Assembly: GCA_936432065.2 (NCBI GenBank)
Contig: OW386286.2
Span: 113,981,519 to 114,045,518 of the forward strand
Length of the DNA stretch: 64,000 nt
DNA from: Rutpela maculata
Lineage: Eukaryota; Arthropoda; Insecta; Coleoptera; Cerambycidae
Direction of reading: 5' to 3'
In this document: positions 1 to 10,689 of the stretch, one piece after another
Layout of the letters: each line of letters begins with the position of its first letter
How positions within the stretch are numbered: the first letter of the stretch is position 1
The notes under the pieces: model-generated
What the model saw: only the letters and a program-made list of their open reading frames with translations
Databases searched by the model: none
Told to the model about the DNA's origin: nothing
Position numbers and translations under genes: made by a program

Positions 1-451
1 TTCAGACGCCTATAGAGGAAGTCTTCCAGATAAACCTGATCGTAAATTGCACGACGAAATTCGAAAATTCGGCTCGGCACGAACGAATCAAAAGTGACAT
101 TTTGTGACATTTCAGAAAATTGATATCTCTTTTTGCAACATGTTATTTAATTTTTTACTCATTCTTGCAACACTAAAAGTTTGGTAGACTTGCACTTTCA
201 TCATTGATACTGTCTAAGCTATCATGGGAAAAATCTAGTTTTATAGATATTAACGCGAAAAATCTGTCACTACCTCCCTGGCTACCATCTTCGTGTGTCG
301 CGCTTTACGCCGATTGGACAGGCTAGGCATGAAGATACAGGTGATTGGCTCTGTACCTAGCGTGAGTTATAATAACTCACTCATTATAACTCACGCTATT
401 TGTTTATGGATACTATTAATTGTTCAAAAGCAGTACATTAATAATTAGTAT
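1..451. repeat. Dispersed repeat R1, left part
   Basis: This stretch is repeated near 55365-55690 with only scattered differences. Both copies share the run AGGAAGTCTTCCAGATAAAC, the CTGTCACTACCTCCCTGG block and the GTGAGTTATAATAACTCAC block. The copy continues at 932-950 after a 480-bp insertion. The true left edge lies outside the window. No coding potential is visible. The transposon class is unknown. Confidence 0.8.
359..395. repeat. Hairpin inside R1
   Basis: Perfect 14-base arms (GCGTGAGTTATAAT and its complement) flank a 9-base spacer. The second R1 copy near 55598-55620 keeps only 9-base arms with a 5-base loop. The longer stem here looks like a local duplication of the GTGAGTTAT core. 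Confidence 0.85.
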
Positions 452-931
452 ACAGGGTGTTTCGAAAAGATTGGGACAACGCTCAGCCGTAGATTCTGGA
501 CATCAAAACAAGTCTATTTAACTGAAAAAGTAGTGGTCTAACTCTTTTCGTTTTCAAGATACAGGGTGGCAAATGAAAAAAAATGTATTCGTAATTTGTC
601 GCTATCTTGGAGACTATTATACGTATCTACTTGAAAGTTGGTAACGGCATGTTTTTCAGGTCGCTACTTACAATGGTGATACTGCCGATGCCATATGTTA
701 TAGATGGCGCTAGTTACAGGACTTTTACGTGACACTTTAAGACACTTTAACTTTTTTGAGGTTAGGTTTTGGACATCGTCTTCTATTATAATCGAAACGC
801 AATTTAATTTACTAGAGAAAAGGTGAACTTGTTTAAACGCGATAAAATGCACGCTTGCACACTACTTTTTAGTTAAATCGACTTGTTTTGATGTCAAGTA
901 TCTACGTCTAAGCGTTGTCCCAATCTTTTCG
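452..931. mobile_element. 480-bp inverted-repeat element inserted in R1
   Basis: The ends carry a perfect 20-bp inverted repeat (CGAAAAGATTGGGACAACGC at 463-482, its complement at 912-931). It extends imperfectly to about 55 bp through the CATCAAAACAAGTC block. The left end also has ACAGGGTGTTT outside the inverted repeat, and the right end lacks this. The R1 copy near 55675 is an empty site: the flanking halves join there without the insertion. There is no transposase, so this is a non-autonomous MITE of undetermined superfamily. The target duplication is unclear because the site is a short TA run. Confidence 0.8.
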
Positions 932-957
932 ATAACCTAATAAGAGTAGATGAATAT

Positions 958-1057
958 CATTTAACCCACGCCTATGCTACCGGCATATCTGGTTGAGTGG
1001 TGGAGTAGCTATGCTAAACTCCGCCAGGACTTAAATATCAATAAAGGCAATTTATTA

Positions 1058-1110
<53 letters not shown>

Positions 1111-1112
1111 TA
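958..1112 (+). mobile_element. 3' end of a non-LTR retrotransposon with ATT tail
   Basis: About 90 bp of unique-looking sequence ends in CAATAAAGGCAATTTATTATT followed by roughly 20 ATT units (1053-1110). An AATAAA signal just before a trinucleotide tail is typical of 5'-truncated insect non-LTR insertions. The same tail type occurs on the minus strand at 48815-48850. Confidence 0.55.
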
Positions 1113-1780
1113 CGAACTAAACGGTACCAGGTGGCTCATTTGAAATGGTGAGCCAGGCCAAACGTTCGACTAGTTTTGTTTGAGGTTGGCTACCGCAAAC
1201 ACGTAACATAATATCTGGTCGGCTACGGTATTATACGGGTATCGTTTGTAATATTCAAGCACGGTTTAGGTGTTGTTCCGTCGCAGGCGGGCTTTGTAAT
1301 GATATATCCTGGTAGCAACGCTTTAGACTGAATTTCTGAATTGATATTGGATAGGTACCATACAACGATTACACAGGCACACAAAAAAAGTAAATCTGAG
1401 ATTTCACATATAAAGACTCTAATGTATTTTTCACCGCTGAACACGATTCCGATGTCAGTTTTACAAAATTAGGTCAGGATTTTTTGAAAACAGGCCAGAA
1501 AAGGATTTAAAATATAAATTAAAGATTTTAAACAGGCCTGAATAGGGTTTAAAATTAAAATTTAAAAATTTAAATAAGCAGACCAGTATTCGATGTATTT
1601 TTTGCCGCTAAACACGATATCGATGTCAGTTTAACCAATCAGGTCATGACTTCTTATTTATCCTGATTTATTCTTTTCTGTGGTACCATACTCTTTTATT
1701 TTCAAATGATCTGCGTAATGGTTTTCTTTTTTATTTTATTCGTTTCGTTTTCGCATCCCTTTTCAATGTTCAACTACCAT
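1113..1780. other. Unassigned AT-rich stretch with a direct repeat
   Basis: No gene is visible. A block of about 65 bp at 1420-1485 (CCGCTGAACACGATTCCGATG) returns at 1588-1650 (CCGCTAAACACGATATCGATG), about 168 bp apart, with similar AAAATTTAAA-rich sequence between them. Confidence 0.6.
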
Positions 1781-1783
1781 CAT

Positions 1784-1990
1784 ATTAACATCTCATCGAC
1801 CTTGATATCTACGCTCCATTTCATGTCTTGGTGAAAACGTTCACCATTCTCTTCACTATAAACACCTAAATTTTCTGGAAACTGGTCTATATGAGGATGC
1901 AGGAAATGTAGTTTCAAATTCATTAATTTTCCGAATTTTGCCACCATATTGGATACTATTTCTTTGTAGTCTTCGCTCTTATTGTTTGGT
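1784..1990 (-). pseudogene. C-terminal fragment of a repetitive insect protein
   Basis: The minus strand encodes a fragment with NNKSEDYKEIVSNM followed by LKLHFLHPHIDQFPENLG and then EENGERFHQDM. I recognise HFLHxHxDxFPENLGxxSxExGERFHQD as a motif of a highly repeated, transposon-associated protein family in insects and other invertebrates. I do not know an established function for it. The upstream half of the protein is missing on this strand. A related upstream half lies on the opposite strand at 2088-2300. No intact start or full-length frame exists. Confidence 0.55.
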
Positions 1991-2087
1991 CTCATGAGGT
2001 AAATCGTGAAAGCCTTGAACAAAGAAGGAAAGTGTTTTGAGTATTTGGGAATATAATTTTCGCAGATAAGCGAAGCCAAATTGAAGC

Positions 2088-2300
2088 GAGGCATTTTTGA
2101 TGGTCTACAAATAAGGAAAATGTTAAGAGATAAGAAATTTATCACTACAATGTCAGATACGGAAAAGGGAGCTTGGCAAAGCTTTAAAGAAGTTGTTGAT
2201 AAATTTTTAGGAAACAATAAGAACGAAAACTACAAGGAGATAGCATCCAACATGGCAGAAAAATTCAGAAAACTAGGTTGTCTAATGTCTAATGAATTTA
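2088..2300 (+). pseudogene. Upstream fragment of the same repetitive protein family
   Basis: The plus strand reads DGLQIRKMLRDKKF, then an AWQSFKEVVDKFLGNNK segment, then NENYKEIASNMAEKFRKLGC. The last part is homologous to the NNKSEDYKEIVSNM segment at 1784-1990 on the other strand. The two pieces overlap by about 25 residues but differ at several of them, so they are probably diverged copies and not one simply inverted copy. The frame runs directly into a family A repeat at 2300. Confidence 0.5.
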
Positions 2301-4324
2301 AAAAACCGCTGTCCAAGGAATCACAACTTCCACATCCAAGTCTCTTACAACAAAAATACTATATTTGCACTCCACTATGTGGAAATAATTGTTTATGGAA
2401 CTTTAATAGTATAATATTTGAAATCGTGTACCCCAAAAACCCATAAAATTGTAAGCCACATCGGTAACATCGGTGGTGGTGGGGATGAATGAAGTGAAGA
2501 TTTTTTTTAATGACTGACTCTTGTACCCACACTAAATCACACTATTTTTTCACCACCTTTAATAATGGAGTGGGGGTGGTAATAGGTGTGGCTAATGCCA
2601 ATTTTTCTTTGAGACCTTAGCTTCTCTTATATTTATTAAATACCAATCTCATGGACTCTTACTTGCTTGATTTACCTATTTACCCCCATTTACCCTAATT
2701 TACCATTCAACTCTGCAACGGAATAAGATCAAAATATAATCTAGTTCCAGATCTCGTTAAAATACATACGTGTGCCATATTTTAAGTCAATATCTTAAAC
2801 AGTTCCAGAGTAATCGTGAGCACCAAAAAGATACAAGACTAACAGACAGACCGACGCGACAGACAAATTTATTTTGCTCAAACTTAAAATATTGACGTTT
2901 CATGACATTCTAAGCCTATTATTTAAACAATGAAAATTTCCAAAATTTTCTTTTACGTTAATGTACTTTAACGATGTGGAAGTAATACGCAGAAAATGGC
3001 ATGACAAAGATATAAAAAATCGTTGTGTGCCGTAAACTACACGATAGGAGTAAAGCCTCTACTTCAAGCATTTTCTTTGAGGAAACTTACTACGCGTCCA
3101 TACTACCCAAGTTAACCCACTGTGCATCCAATTTACTCGAGGAAAGCCACTGCGCATTCATACTTCTTAACGTAACCCACTGCGCATCCATTTTACTCGA
3201 GGAAACCCACTGCGCATCCATACGACTTGAGGTAACCCACTGCGCATCTATAGTACTCGAGAAAAGCCACTGCGCATCCATACTACTCGTGGTAACCTAC
3301 TGCGCATCCATTCTACTCGAGGAAAGCCACTGCGCATCCATACTACTTAAAGTAACCCACTGCGCATCCATACTATTTGAAGTAACCTACTGCGATCTGT
3401 AATACTCGAGAAAAGTCACTGCGTATCCAAAATACTCGAGGAAAGCCACTGCGCATCCATAATACTCGGGGAAACCTACTGTTTCATAGTAGGCGAGCAA
3501 AGCCACTGTGCATCCATACTATTCGAAGTAACTTTAACACAATATTTGAAATCGTCTATCCCAAAAACCTATAAAACAATATGCCACATCGGTAGTGGGG
3601 GTGAATGAAGTAAAAAAAAATTTGAGGCCTTAGTTTCGTGTATACACGCTAAATTACAATTTTATTTTTTTCACCCCCTTTAATAATGGGGTGGGGGTAG
3701 TAATGGGGGTGGCTAATGCCAAAAAAAATTTCCAAGTCACTCACAACGAAAAAACTTTGTATGTGAAAATAATTGTTCATGGAACTTTAATAATATAATA
3801 TTTGAAATCCTCTACCCCAAAAACCCATAAAACGATACCCCACATCGGTAGTGGGGTGGGGGTGGTGATAGGGGGGGTGGTAGTGGGGGGTGGATGAAGT
3901 AAAAAAATATTTTGAGGTTTCTGGTTGCTGTACATACACTAAATCACAATTTTTTTTTCATCTCCTTTAATAAGGAGGTGGGGGAGGTAATGGGGGTGGC
4001 TAATGCCAAAAATTTTTTTGAGACCTTAGCTTCTCTTGTATATACTATATACCAATTTCATGGACTCTTACCTGCTTAATTTACCCATTTACCCCAAATT
4101 TACCCCAATTCACTCCCCAACCCTCAAGTCAATATCTTAAACGGTTCCAGAGTAAACGTGCGCACAAAAAAAAGTTACAGACAGACAGACCGACAGACAG
4201 ACAGAAAATTTTTTTCGCTCACACTTAAAATCTCGACGTTTCATGACATTTTAAGCCTATTTGGACAATAAAAATTTTTTAAAATTTTTTTGTCGTTACT
4301 ATACTTCCACTGGACGTGGAAGTA
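2300..4324 (+). mobile_element. Composite repeat: family A - 30-bp minisatellite - family A
   Basis: The left part (2300-2984) runs from the family A start (ACCGCTGTCCAAGGAATCAC) to a family A end (GATGTGGAAGTAA). A spacer and a 30-bp minisatellite follow. A partial A copy (3531-3730) and another A segment (3731-4324) close the unit with TACTTCCACTGGACGTGGAA. The same order, in the same subfamily, occurs at 20695-22445, so the whole unit was probably copied as one. No coding capacity is visible. Confidence 0.75.
3078..3530 (+). repeat. 30-bp minisatellite, about 15 units
   Basis: The unit is close to CCACTGCGCATCCATACTAC plus TCGAGGAAAG. Units alternate between an ACTCGAGGAAAG type and an ACTTGAGGTAAC type, giving a 60-bp higher-order period. 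Thirty is a multiple of three, so open frames arise on both strands (for example repeated HCASILLE on plus). These are by-products of the array and are not annotated as genes. Confidence 0.9.
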
Positions 4325-4330
4325 AAAAAT

Positions 4331-4545
4331 AAGTTATGTTGAATTAATTGTCCTAAAAACTTGTCACGTGAATATAAAAAAATTTACTTCGGTACTTACA
4401 ATATCTGTCAAACGAAATTAATGCCTGTATTAACTTCTCGCACGCGACAAGCTTTTAAGACAATTAATTCAACATAGCTTTTTTTTTTTTCGTTTTATTA
4501 CTATAAATAATAATACAAGCTTGTTTTTAACAGGTTTTTTTACAT
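4331..4545. mobile_element. Palindromic MITE, family G copy 1
   Basis: GTTATGTTGAATTAATTGTC near 4333 is complementary to GACAATTAATTCAACATAGC near 4460-4480, with complementary CTTGTCACGTG/CACGCGACAAG segments inside. A related copy lies at 17905-18080, and both continue into a TTTTTTCGTTT...AAGCTTGTTTTTAA flank. No coding sequence. Confidence 0.7.
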
Positions 4546-4904
4546 TTAATTGTGGCGTCACAGGGAATGAATAAAAAAAATAACTTGATGCTTGTTAATC
4601 AATGAAAAAGGAAGAATTTCCGGTTTCATAAATTTTGGTAAGCCATGACCCGCGTACGGACTCTCCTGATTCCCTAAGCTTAGCGTACATTGTCAAATTG
4701 ACAAAATTCTAGTTTGATATTGGTAAGGCACGTTAGAACATGCTAACTCCTGAACTATAAGGGAAGTGTTGCAATCGTGAAAGAATCACTTTCCAAGACT
4801 TCTTCAGATTTTCACGTTGTACTATGTAAATTACCAAAATTAAGGACTTTCAATTCCGTCAGTTTGCCGGTCTGCTATCTGCCTATTGACGCTAGATCTA
4901 CGAA
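4546..4904. other. Unassigned stretch
   Basis: I see no open frame of interest, repeat or motif here beyond ordinary AT-rich sequence. Confidence 0.5.
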
Positions 4905-5330
4905 ATTATTTAACGGAGAAAAATAATATGTGGTAGATAGTTGACGCTATTGCCACCGAAAAAAATGGGACATACTTTTAATGAGACATGTACAAGGTGG
5001 ACACTTTTACAAAATAATTACCGGGAAAAGGTGATAGGACAATAATATTTAGCATATAGTTAACATAACTCTCAAGGAAGAAAACTGCTGTAATTTTAGT
5101 GAAATATGGTCACTTTAAAAAATAATTAATTCTGAAACGAGGTGGAAAATAATACTTGAAATGTAGTTGACACTCTTACCAAGGAGAAAAAATGATATAC
5201 TTTTAGTCAAAAATATACAGGAAATTATTACTAAAATTATTACGAAACGACGGAGGAAAATAACATTTGAAATGTAGTTGTCATTATTGCCAGCAGGAAA
5301 ACCTGATACATTTTGTATACAGGGTGGTTG
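4905..5330 (+). repeat. Tandem units of about 115 bp, left arm of a foldback-like structure
   Basis: Roughly four diverged units share GAGGAAAATAATATTTGAAA, a GTAGTTGACACTATTGCCA-like block, and AGGGTGGTCACTTTAAAAAA-like sequence. The reverse complement of the same units occupies 6390-6725. Tandem units inside long inverted arms resemble Foldback-type elements. Confidence 0.7.
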
Positions 5331-5529
5331 TTCAACAGAAAAAACAATAAATAAAAAGCGGCAAATAGAGAGGCAAGTTTTATACCTTTATAATTTTTTC
5401 ATAAGAAATTTTCCGTTTACCTTTTCAGTTTTAGCTACTTCCTCAATGTCTTTTTTAACGTATTTAGGACATTTTTTACCACTGTAAATATGTCTTACAT
5501 TCGCAAATAATCCTTTTATAAAGCTTTTA

Positions 5530-6110
5530 AATTTAACTTGCAATGTTTGTTTGTTTGTTTGTTTGTTTGTATGTATGTATGTTTGTTTAGGTCTCGCAAA
5601 CTGAATTTCGACTGGTTCTAATTAAGCTAGAGCTTTGAAATTTGTCACACGTGTATAACTCCGGTGACAATGCAACATAGTATAGCCATTATCGGTCTAA
5701 ATCCAATATGGCGGACGTCCCAAGATAACGGATCGGCTTTTTAGTCACAAATCTCTTGATATGGATATCAAATGAAAGGGTTTGACGAGTAAAATACGAT
5801 AAACAATGTGACGTCATTCTAAATTCAATATGGCGGACGTCCCAAGCTGGCGGATCGCCTTTTTCTTCACAACCCCCTTGATATGGGTATCAAATGAAAG
5901 GGTTTGACGAGTAAAATACGATAAACTATGTGATGCCATTCTAAATTCAATATGGCGGACGTCCCAAGATGGCGGATCGCCTTTTTCTTCACAGTCCCCT
6001 TGATATGGATATCAAATGAAAGGGTTTGACGAGTAAAATACGATAAACTATGTGACGTCATTCTAAATTCAATATGGCGGACGTGGGAGAGATTAGGAAG
6101 AGGTGGGAAT
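5530..6110 (+). repeat. Family E repeat, copy 1, with three internal units of about 125 bp
   Basis: A TTTG/TATG tetranucleotide run (5540-5590) precedes three direct units, each containing AATATGGCGGACGTCCCAAG, GATATGGGTATCAAATGAAAGG and GACGTCATTCTA. Related sequence, with the same ATATGGCGGAC and ATCAAATGAAAGG blocks, is in family E at 25305-26310. The copy sits between the two inverted tandem arms at 4905 and 6390. Open frames on the minus strand follow the repeat period and are not genes. Confidence 0.7.
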
Positions 6111-6389
6111 TTAAAAAAAAAAGCTTTTATTTGAGAAACTACTAAAGAGTAAAAATCATTTTTTTAAAATTCATACACCTGGAAACCAAAAGCTTTGGGG
6201 ACGGTCATATAGCGCTATTGCATAGTTGCTTTGCTCAATTGACAAACTCGAAAAAGGAGAAAAACAGATTTTCCTTCTGGAAATAAATCTGTACAAGTAT
6301 TTTTACACGAAACTTTTCCTTTTTGTTCGTGACTATCTATTTATTAATTTTTTTTTTTTGCTAGATGACCGCTTAGTATATTTTTTTCT
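6111..6389. other. Unassigned spacer
   Basis: AT-rich sequence between family E and the inverted tandem arm. GAAACCAAAAGC plus CATATAGCG near 6181-6215 resembles GAAACCAAAAGA plus TATATAGCG near 19652-19690, which suggests another faint repeat. Confidence 0.35.
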
Positions 6390-6725
6390 TAAAGGTATAT
6401 CAGATTTCCATCCTGACAATAGTAACAACTATTATTTTCCGTCGTTTCTTTTATTATTTTTTAGAGTAACCACCTTGCATATCTTTCACTAAAAGTATAC
6501 TTATCAGGTTTCCTCCTCGGCAACAATGTCAACTATGTTTCAAATATTGTTTCCACCATAGTTTCTTAATTAATTATTTTTGGTGACCACCCTACATAGC
6601 AGGTTTTTCCTTGTCATTTGTATTGACTACAGGCGATATTTTTTTTCGTTAATTATTTTTCAGTAAAAGTATCAGGTTCCCTCGGTAATAGTGTCATCTA
6701 CATTTCAAATAATGCTGGTAACGGT
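6390..6725 (-). repeat. Tandem units of about 115 bp, right arm (inverted)
   Basis: About three units in the opposite orientation to 4905-5330, recognisable by GTGACCACCCTACATAGCAG, CAACTATGTTTCAAATATTG and CAGGTTTCCTCCTCGGCAAC. The arms enclose about 1.06 kb that includes family E. Confidence 0.7.
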
Positions 6726-6867
6726 AACAGGTATAGACCAAAAGGTGTTAGGAAAATACTTTTTTTAATGGTCGACGTTTCGACATCCTCATCCTCAGGA
6801 CTATTTATGTGAATTTTCCTTTGTTAAATTAAATTTTAAAAACAAAACAGAATACATTGATTATAAA

Positions 6868-7240
6868 CCGGTTCGGTGGCGCAGTGCTTAAGGTGTTAGG
6901 CTTGTGACCACCGGGTTCGAATCCTGGCTAGGGTATGGATGTGTAGTGGCGTTTTTCATGTGTTGGACTTTACTGCGTACATGGCTTGTTAGTTCTCTAT
7001 TAACAAACAATTTCATCAAAGTTTTAACTTCGTATCCGTACTGTTAGACCAGTTGCAGAAGGAAAAGTGATTTATTTAATTTCACTTTTCCTGTTACATT
7101 GAAAACTCTGCAAAAAATCAGGATAGATACAGTCTTTTGGCTGCATGTCAGGAATTTTCTACAGATTTTTTGGCTTCAAATTCGAATTTCCAAAAATTTT
7201 TGAAATATTGTTAGTCAATTTTTTTATGATTTTATCAAGT
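6868..7240 (+). mobile_element. tRNA-derived SINE S, copy 1
   Basis: The head resembles a tRNA gene with a pol III A box (TGGCGCAGTGCTTAAGG, 6877-6893) and B box (GGTTCGAATCC, 6914-6924). The anticodon-arm region contains CTTGTGACC. The body runs on through GTGTAGTGGCGTTTTTCATG and GACCAGTTGCAGAAGGAAAA. The strand and boxes suggest transcription by RNA polymerase III in an intact copy. Body sequence recurs inverted at 7640-7920 and a related head at 11560-11642. Acceptor-stem pairing is poor, so this is not a functional tRNA gene. Confidence 0.75.
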
Positions 7241-7639
7241 GGCTATCTTTATTTTTTTTTTTACAGTAACAACGACTTGTAATTTTTTTAGAGAGGTGGC
7301 TCATGGAGTAAAAAAAATAAAATTCGATTTTGGGACGTTTCGGCTCAATACTATTCCTCTTAATCTTTATTCTTGAATCGTGCAATTTATATCGCTTCCA
7401 TATAGTAAACAGTGTACAAATAAGCAATCAATTCTCCCTACATTGCAGTAGGTATACAATATGTGTTCAATAGGATTACGTAATAAATTTTCATTGCTAC
7501 TGTCGTTCACTGCAGGATTTATTTGTAACATTGACAACTTAAGTATAAAATGATGATAGTTTATGAAACAGGCGCTGCAATATATAGTATAGACTGGTTA
7601 AAAAATACAAATCAGTTGTAAAAACATGCGGCTAATATA
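7241..7639. other. Spacer between inverted SINE copies
   Basis: AT-rich, no gene or motif recognised. A minus-strand frame of 67 codons (7224-7427) has no recognisable features. Confidence 0.5.
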
Positions 7640-7920
7640 CAGGTTAAAGTCTATTTATGTAGGGAGAATCATAAAAAAAAATGAATTTCAATATTTCAAA
7701 AATTTTTGGCAAGCCGAATTTGAAAAAAATGTAATGTCTCCGTCCTGATTTTTTTCAGAATTTTCAATATAACAAGAAAAGCAAAATTAAATAACTGAAA
7801 ATCACATTTCCTTCTGTAACTGGTCCAACAATAAGGATATTAGGTTAAAACTTGGCTGAAATTGTTTATTAATAGAGTGTTAGCCATGTACGCAAAATCC
7901 AATTTGGCGTGTGGGCATTT
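7640..7920 (-). mobile_element. SINE S, copy 2 (headless, inverted)
   Basis: The reverse complement matches the body of copy 1: GGACCAGTTACAGAAGGAAA, a GCGTACATGGCTAACACTC block, and TCTATTAATAAACAATTTCA. The tRNA-like head is absent, so it is a partial copy. With copy 1 it makes an inverted repeat with arms near 280 bp and a spacer near 400 bp. Confidence 0.7.
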
Positions 7921-9479
7921 TTCACTATGCTTATCCGACTACGCCCTTTAAACATGTTGCGGAGCTCTCTCTCTGTTGAACTGAAGCACATTTTTTATGT
8001 GTTTAGTAAAATTCGAAAACTTTTGAATTTAATATAAATTGGATACTCGTGCCGGCGGTAACCCGATCTAAGCGCAAAATTAAATGAGTAACGCTAACAC
8101 GCGCTTATTGTTAGACCGAACCCTCTTAAAATAAAAAGTACAACAATAACTATTTACCTGTTTAATAACTTCTTTTTGTCTTAAATTTTTGATACCCATC
8201 AAATATTGAGATTAGATACGTGTTGTTAAACATTGCCAAGGTAATGCGCATATAGGGTTGCGCATGTCTTAGGTATCTTTCGGTTTATAGTATATATAAT
8301 CACTGTATATGCGCTTTAGTCCTTACTTTAATTGAGTTGTCTAAGTACCTTATTCGGGGGGGTATGGTGAGATTAGTTTGATAATTTATTCTCATTCATT
8401 TTTAACAACAAATATGGTAAGTGATTTTGTTTTAAACAATAACACGAAGCGGAAAAGTTCAAATTATATAATAAAATTGCCAAACAAGTTTTGTTCCTAA
8501 TGGCTGGTTACGGGATCATACGAGAGTTTGATGAAAAGAATCCATCTAATTCAATCATATGGTATCTGCGTTTTGTTCGGTGCTGTTATTTCATTGTTGA
8601 TTTTTGCTTTACTTTCCTAGAAATACTTGTCATGGCAACATCTCCTAGTGCTAATACATTCATTCAGCTTTCATTAGTTTATCAATTAAGTGTGTGTAAT
8701 CTTAATATTATATTTTTCAAGTTTGACATAAATTAAACAAAACACATACCTACCTATATTTATATTTTAATTTTTTATCAAATATTTTCGCGCCTCTATA
8801 TTTTATAAATGAAGACCTTTTGATAATAGCCAATGCAGTGAATATTCATTCAACTATTATAGCATATCGTTTCTGGTAACTTAAATATTCACATAAGATT
8901 TTTTATAAAATATCCAGACATCTTAAATTCAACTGGAAATATTTTTATGTGACAAGTGCAAAAAGTTACTGTTTTGGTTCGCGGTACAGTGGTGTAATTA
9001 GATGGGCAAAAATTAAATAGTAGGTCTATTTTATTGATTTCAAGAAAATAAAACACTCAATTCGGTATAATTAATACTTGAAAATATTTTTAACTCTAAC
9101 ATCCCTTCATATCAACAACTAATATGTTAAATATAGTTCACTCAAACTTTGGTGCTAGATTTTCACAGTAACAGGTAATATAGAATAAATAATATATTAT
9201 GAAATTAACATCAGATTAGGTCAGATTGTCATCATTGTCAAATGTAGATTAACTATCAATGCGAACATTTTTTTTAAGCGAATTTTACATTAATAAGTAG
9301 TTTTCTCTATAGAGTATGCTTCTTTATCTTTTTAAACGACCTCAAAACAATTTATAAAAGAACCGAGGTTCTTAATTCGACTCGTATCTATGTTTTTTTT
9401 TTATATCTGTTCAGTCATTGCTCTGGATTGGCTTAAGCTTTTTTTATGAAATCTTTCTCCAACTGTACGGTATGACTCG
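7921..9479. other. Unassigned; weak promoter-like block near 8290-8422
   Basis: No recognisable gene. TATATATAA at 8291-8299 lies about 115 bases before ATG (8414-8416) followed directly by GTAAGT. This resembles a first exon ending at its start codon, but nothing downstream supports a gene. A plus-strand frame at 8491-8736 has no recognisable domain. Confidence 0.3.
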
Positions 9480-9945
9480 GTAATTTCATCGCGCTACATC
9501 TAATGTAAAGTGAGCAAAAATTGGAAACGATATTTTTTAGCCGAGAATTCGCCGGATGCGCTAATGATAAAAAATTGAATTTTGTGATAAAAAGTTCAAA
9601 CTTCGTCGGAATTGCATAGTTAGGTATTTTAGGGGTAGTTAATGCCGAATCTGATCAAAAATTAAGAATTCAAAATGGCGAATACAGTAAGGCCGCAGTA
9701 ATTGTAAATTTTTGGAGATTTATTGAAAGATGTGATTTCAGGATACTTTGAAAACGTGCCTGACGTTAATGTTAAATATTCAAAACGACGGATATTTTCT
9801 TTTACTGTGTAGAAGCTAAATAAAGATGGCCACTGAAAAGAGTAAAAAAAAGTAATGCCTTGCAAAAAAGGTCGCTAAAAATTATGAAATGAAATTTGGT
9901 GAAATTTTATTTCATTATTTTTGACGACCTTTTTTGAAGACGTTT
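9480..9945 (+). mobile_element. Family H element, copy 1, ending in a hairpin
   Basis: Shares AATCTGATCAAAAATTAAGA, GCCTGACGTTAA, GTGTAGAAGCTAAATAAAGA and a GCCGGATGCGC-type block with the reverse complement of 59465-59815. A fragment also lies at 17775-17825. The 9863-9936 end is a hairpin: CAAAAAAGGTCGCTAAAAAT is nearly complementary to ATTTTTGACGACCTTTTTTG. The same end type appears at 18466-18885 and 58935-59110. Confidence 0.6.
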
Positions 9946-10679
9946 CAATTTTGACTTTCTGGATTACGTAAGTAATTTTTCCAAACTTCCTCTCCAGTGA
10001 ATTAGCAACTTTTTATTTCTGATCTTTCTCCTAATCATTTTTGGTCTGCCACATCGAGCCGGGGCTCATCATATTCTATTTTAAGTTCCTGATCAAGTCA
10101 GTTGGATTTTTCCAAACCGGCCAGTTTTGAAATCCTAAATATGTTAAGATATGTTCAAGTATATGTGCTTTTTCCATTTGCTTAATGGCAGTTTTAATAT
10201 TTTGTGTTCTGATAACATTAACTGTAATGCGTATATGGTCTTGTGTATGATAAAACTTGTAAACATAAAGAACATTTAAAAAATAACTAATTAATATTGT
10301 ATGAAGATACAGGTAGATTTTTAAATTAAGAGCCTCGATTAAAGGGGCGTCATCATATTTATTAGTAACTTGATTTTCACGGTACTTTCTGGAACTTTTT
10401 TTGGAAGGCATGAAGATTATTTTTACAATTATTAAATAGTTACACGAAAATTTATCATTGCCATCGGCGTTGGATTTAGAAAATACTCGTATCAAAATGA
10501 AATAAAACCATTGTGTAAATATTTATACGAAAAACATTGTTTGCTATTCCTAACTTTACAAGTTATATATTTTATCACTAGTGATAAAAAGTAACATCAA
10601 AAAGTTGTCATGTTGTAACAGGATTAGAAAATTCATTGACTTTTTGTACTAATAGTCGCAGGGCTTCGAAATAAGAGGC
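9946..10679. other. Unassigned stretch
   Basis: A minus-strand frame of 139 codons (10076-10495) is open, but its composition is low-complexity and I recognise no domain. I see no other features. Confidence 0.4.
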
Positions 10680-10689
10680 TTGTAGGCCC

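Noticed and set aside
3025..3402. Open frames of 125 codons (plus) and 63 codons (minus) with repeated HCASILLE or MDAQWV
   Set aside because: They are produced by the 30-bp minisatellite, whose length is a multiple of three. Both strands are open, which is expected of an array and not of a gene.
3078..3530. Regular 30-bp repeats resembling a CRISPR array
   Set aside because: There are no unique spacers, the units are contiguous and diverged, and the context is a eukaryotic transposon.
6868..6940. A functional tRNA gene
   Set aside because: The A and B boxes are good but the acceptor ends do not pair convincingly, and the sequence continues into a SINE body that recurs nearby.
8291..8422. 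Promoter and first exon (TATATATAA, then ATG directly followed by GTAAGT)
   Set aside because: These motifs occur by chance in AT-rich DNA and no downstream exon is recognisable. Kept only as a note.
10076..10495. 139-codon minus-strand frame
   Set aside because: Low-complexity composition, no domain and no supporting context. A long frame like this is not unusual in a 64-kb AT-rich window.
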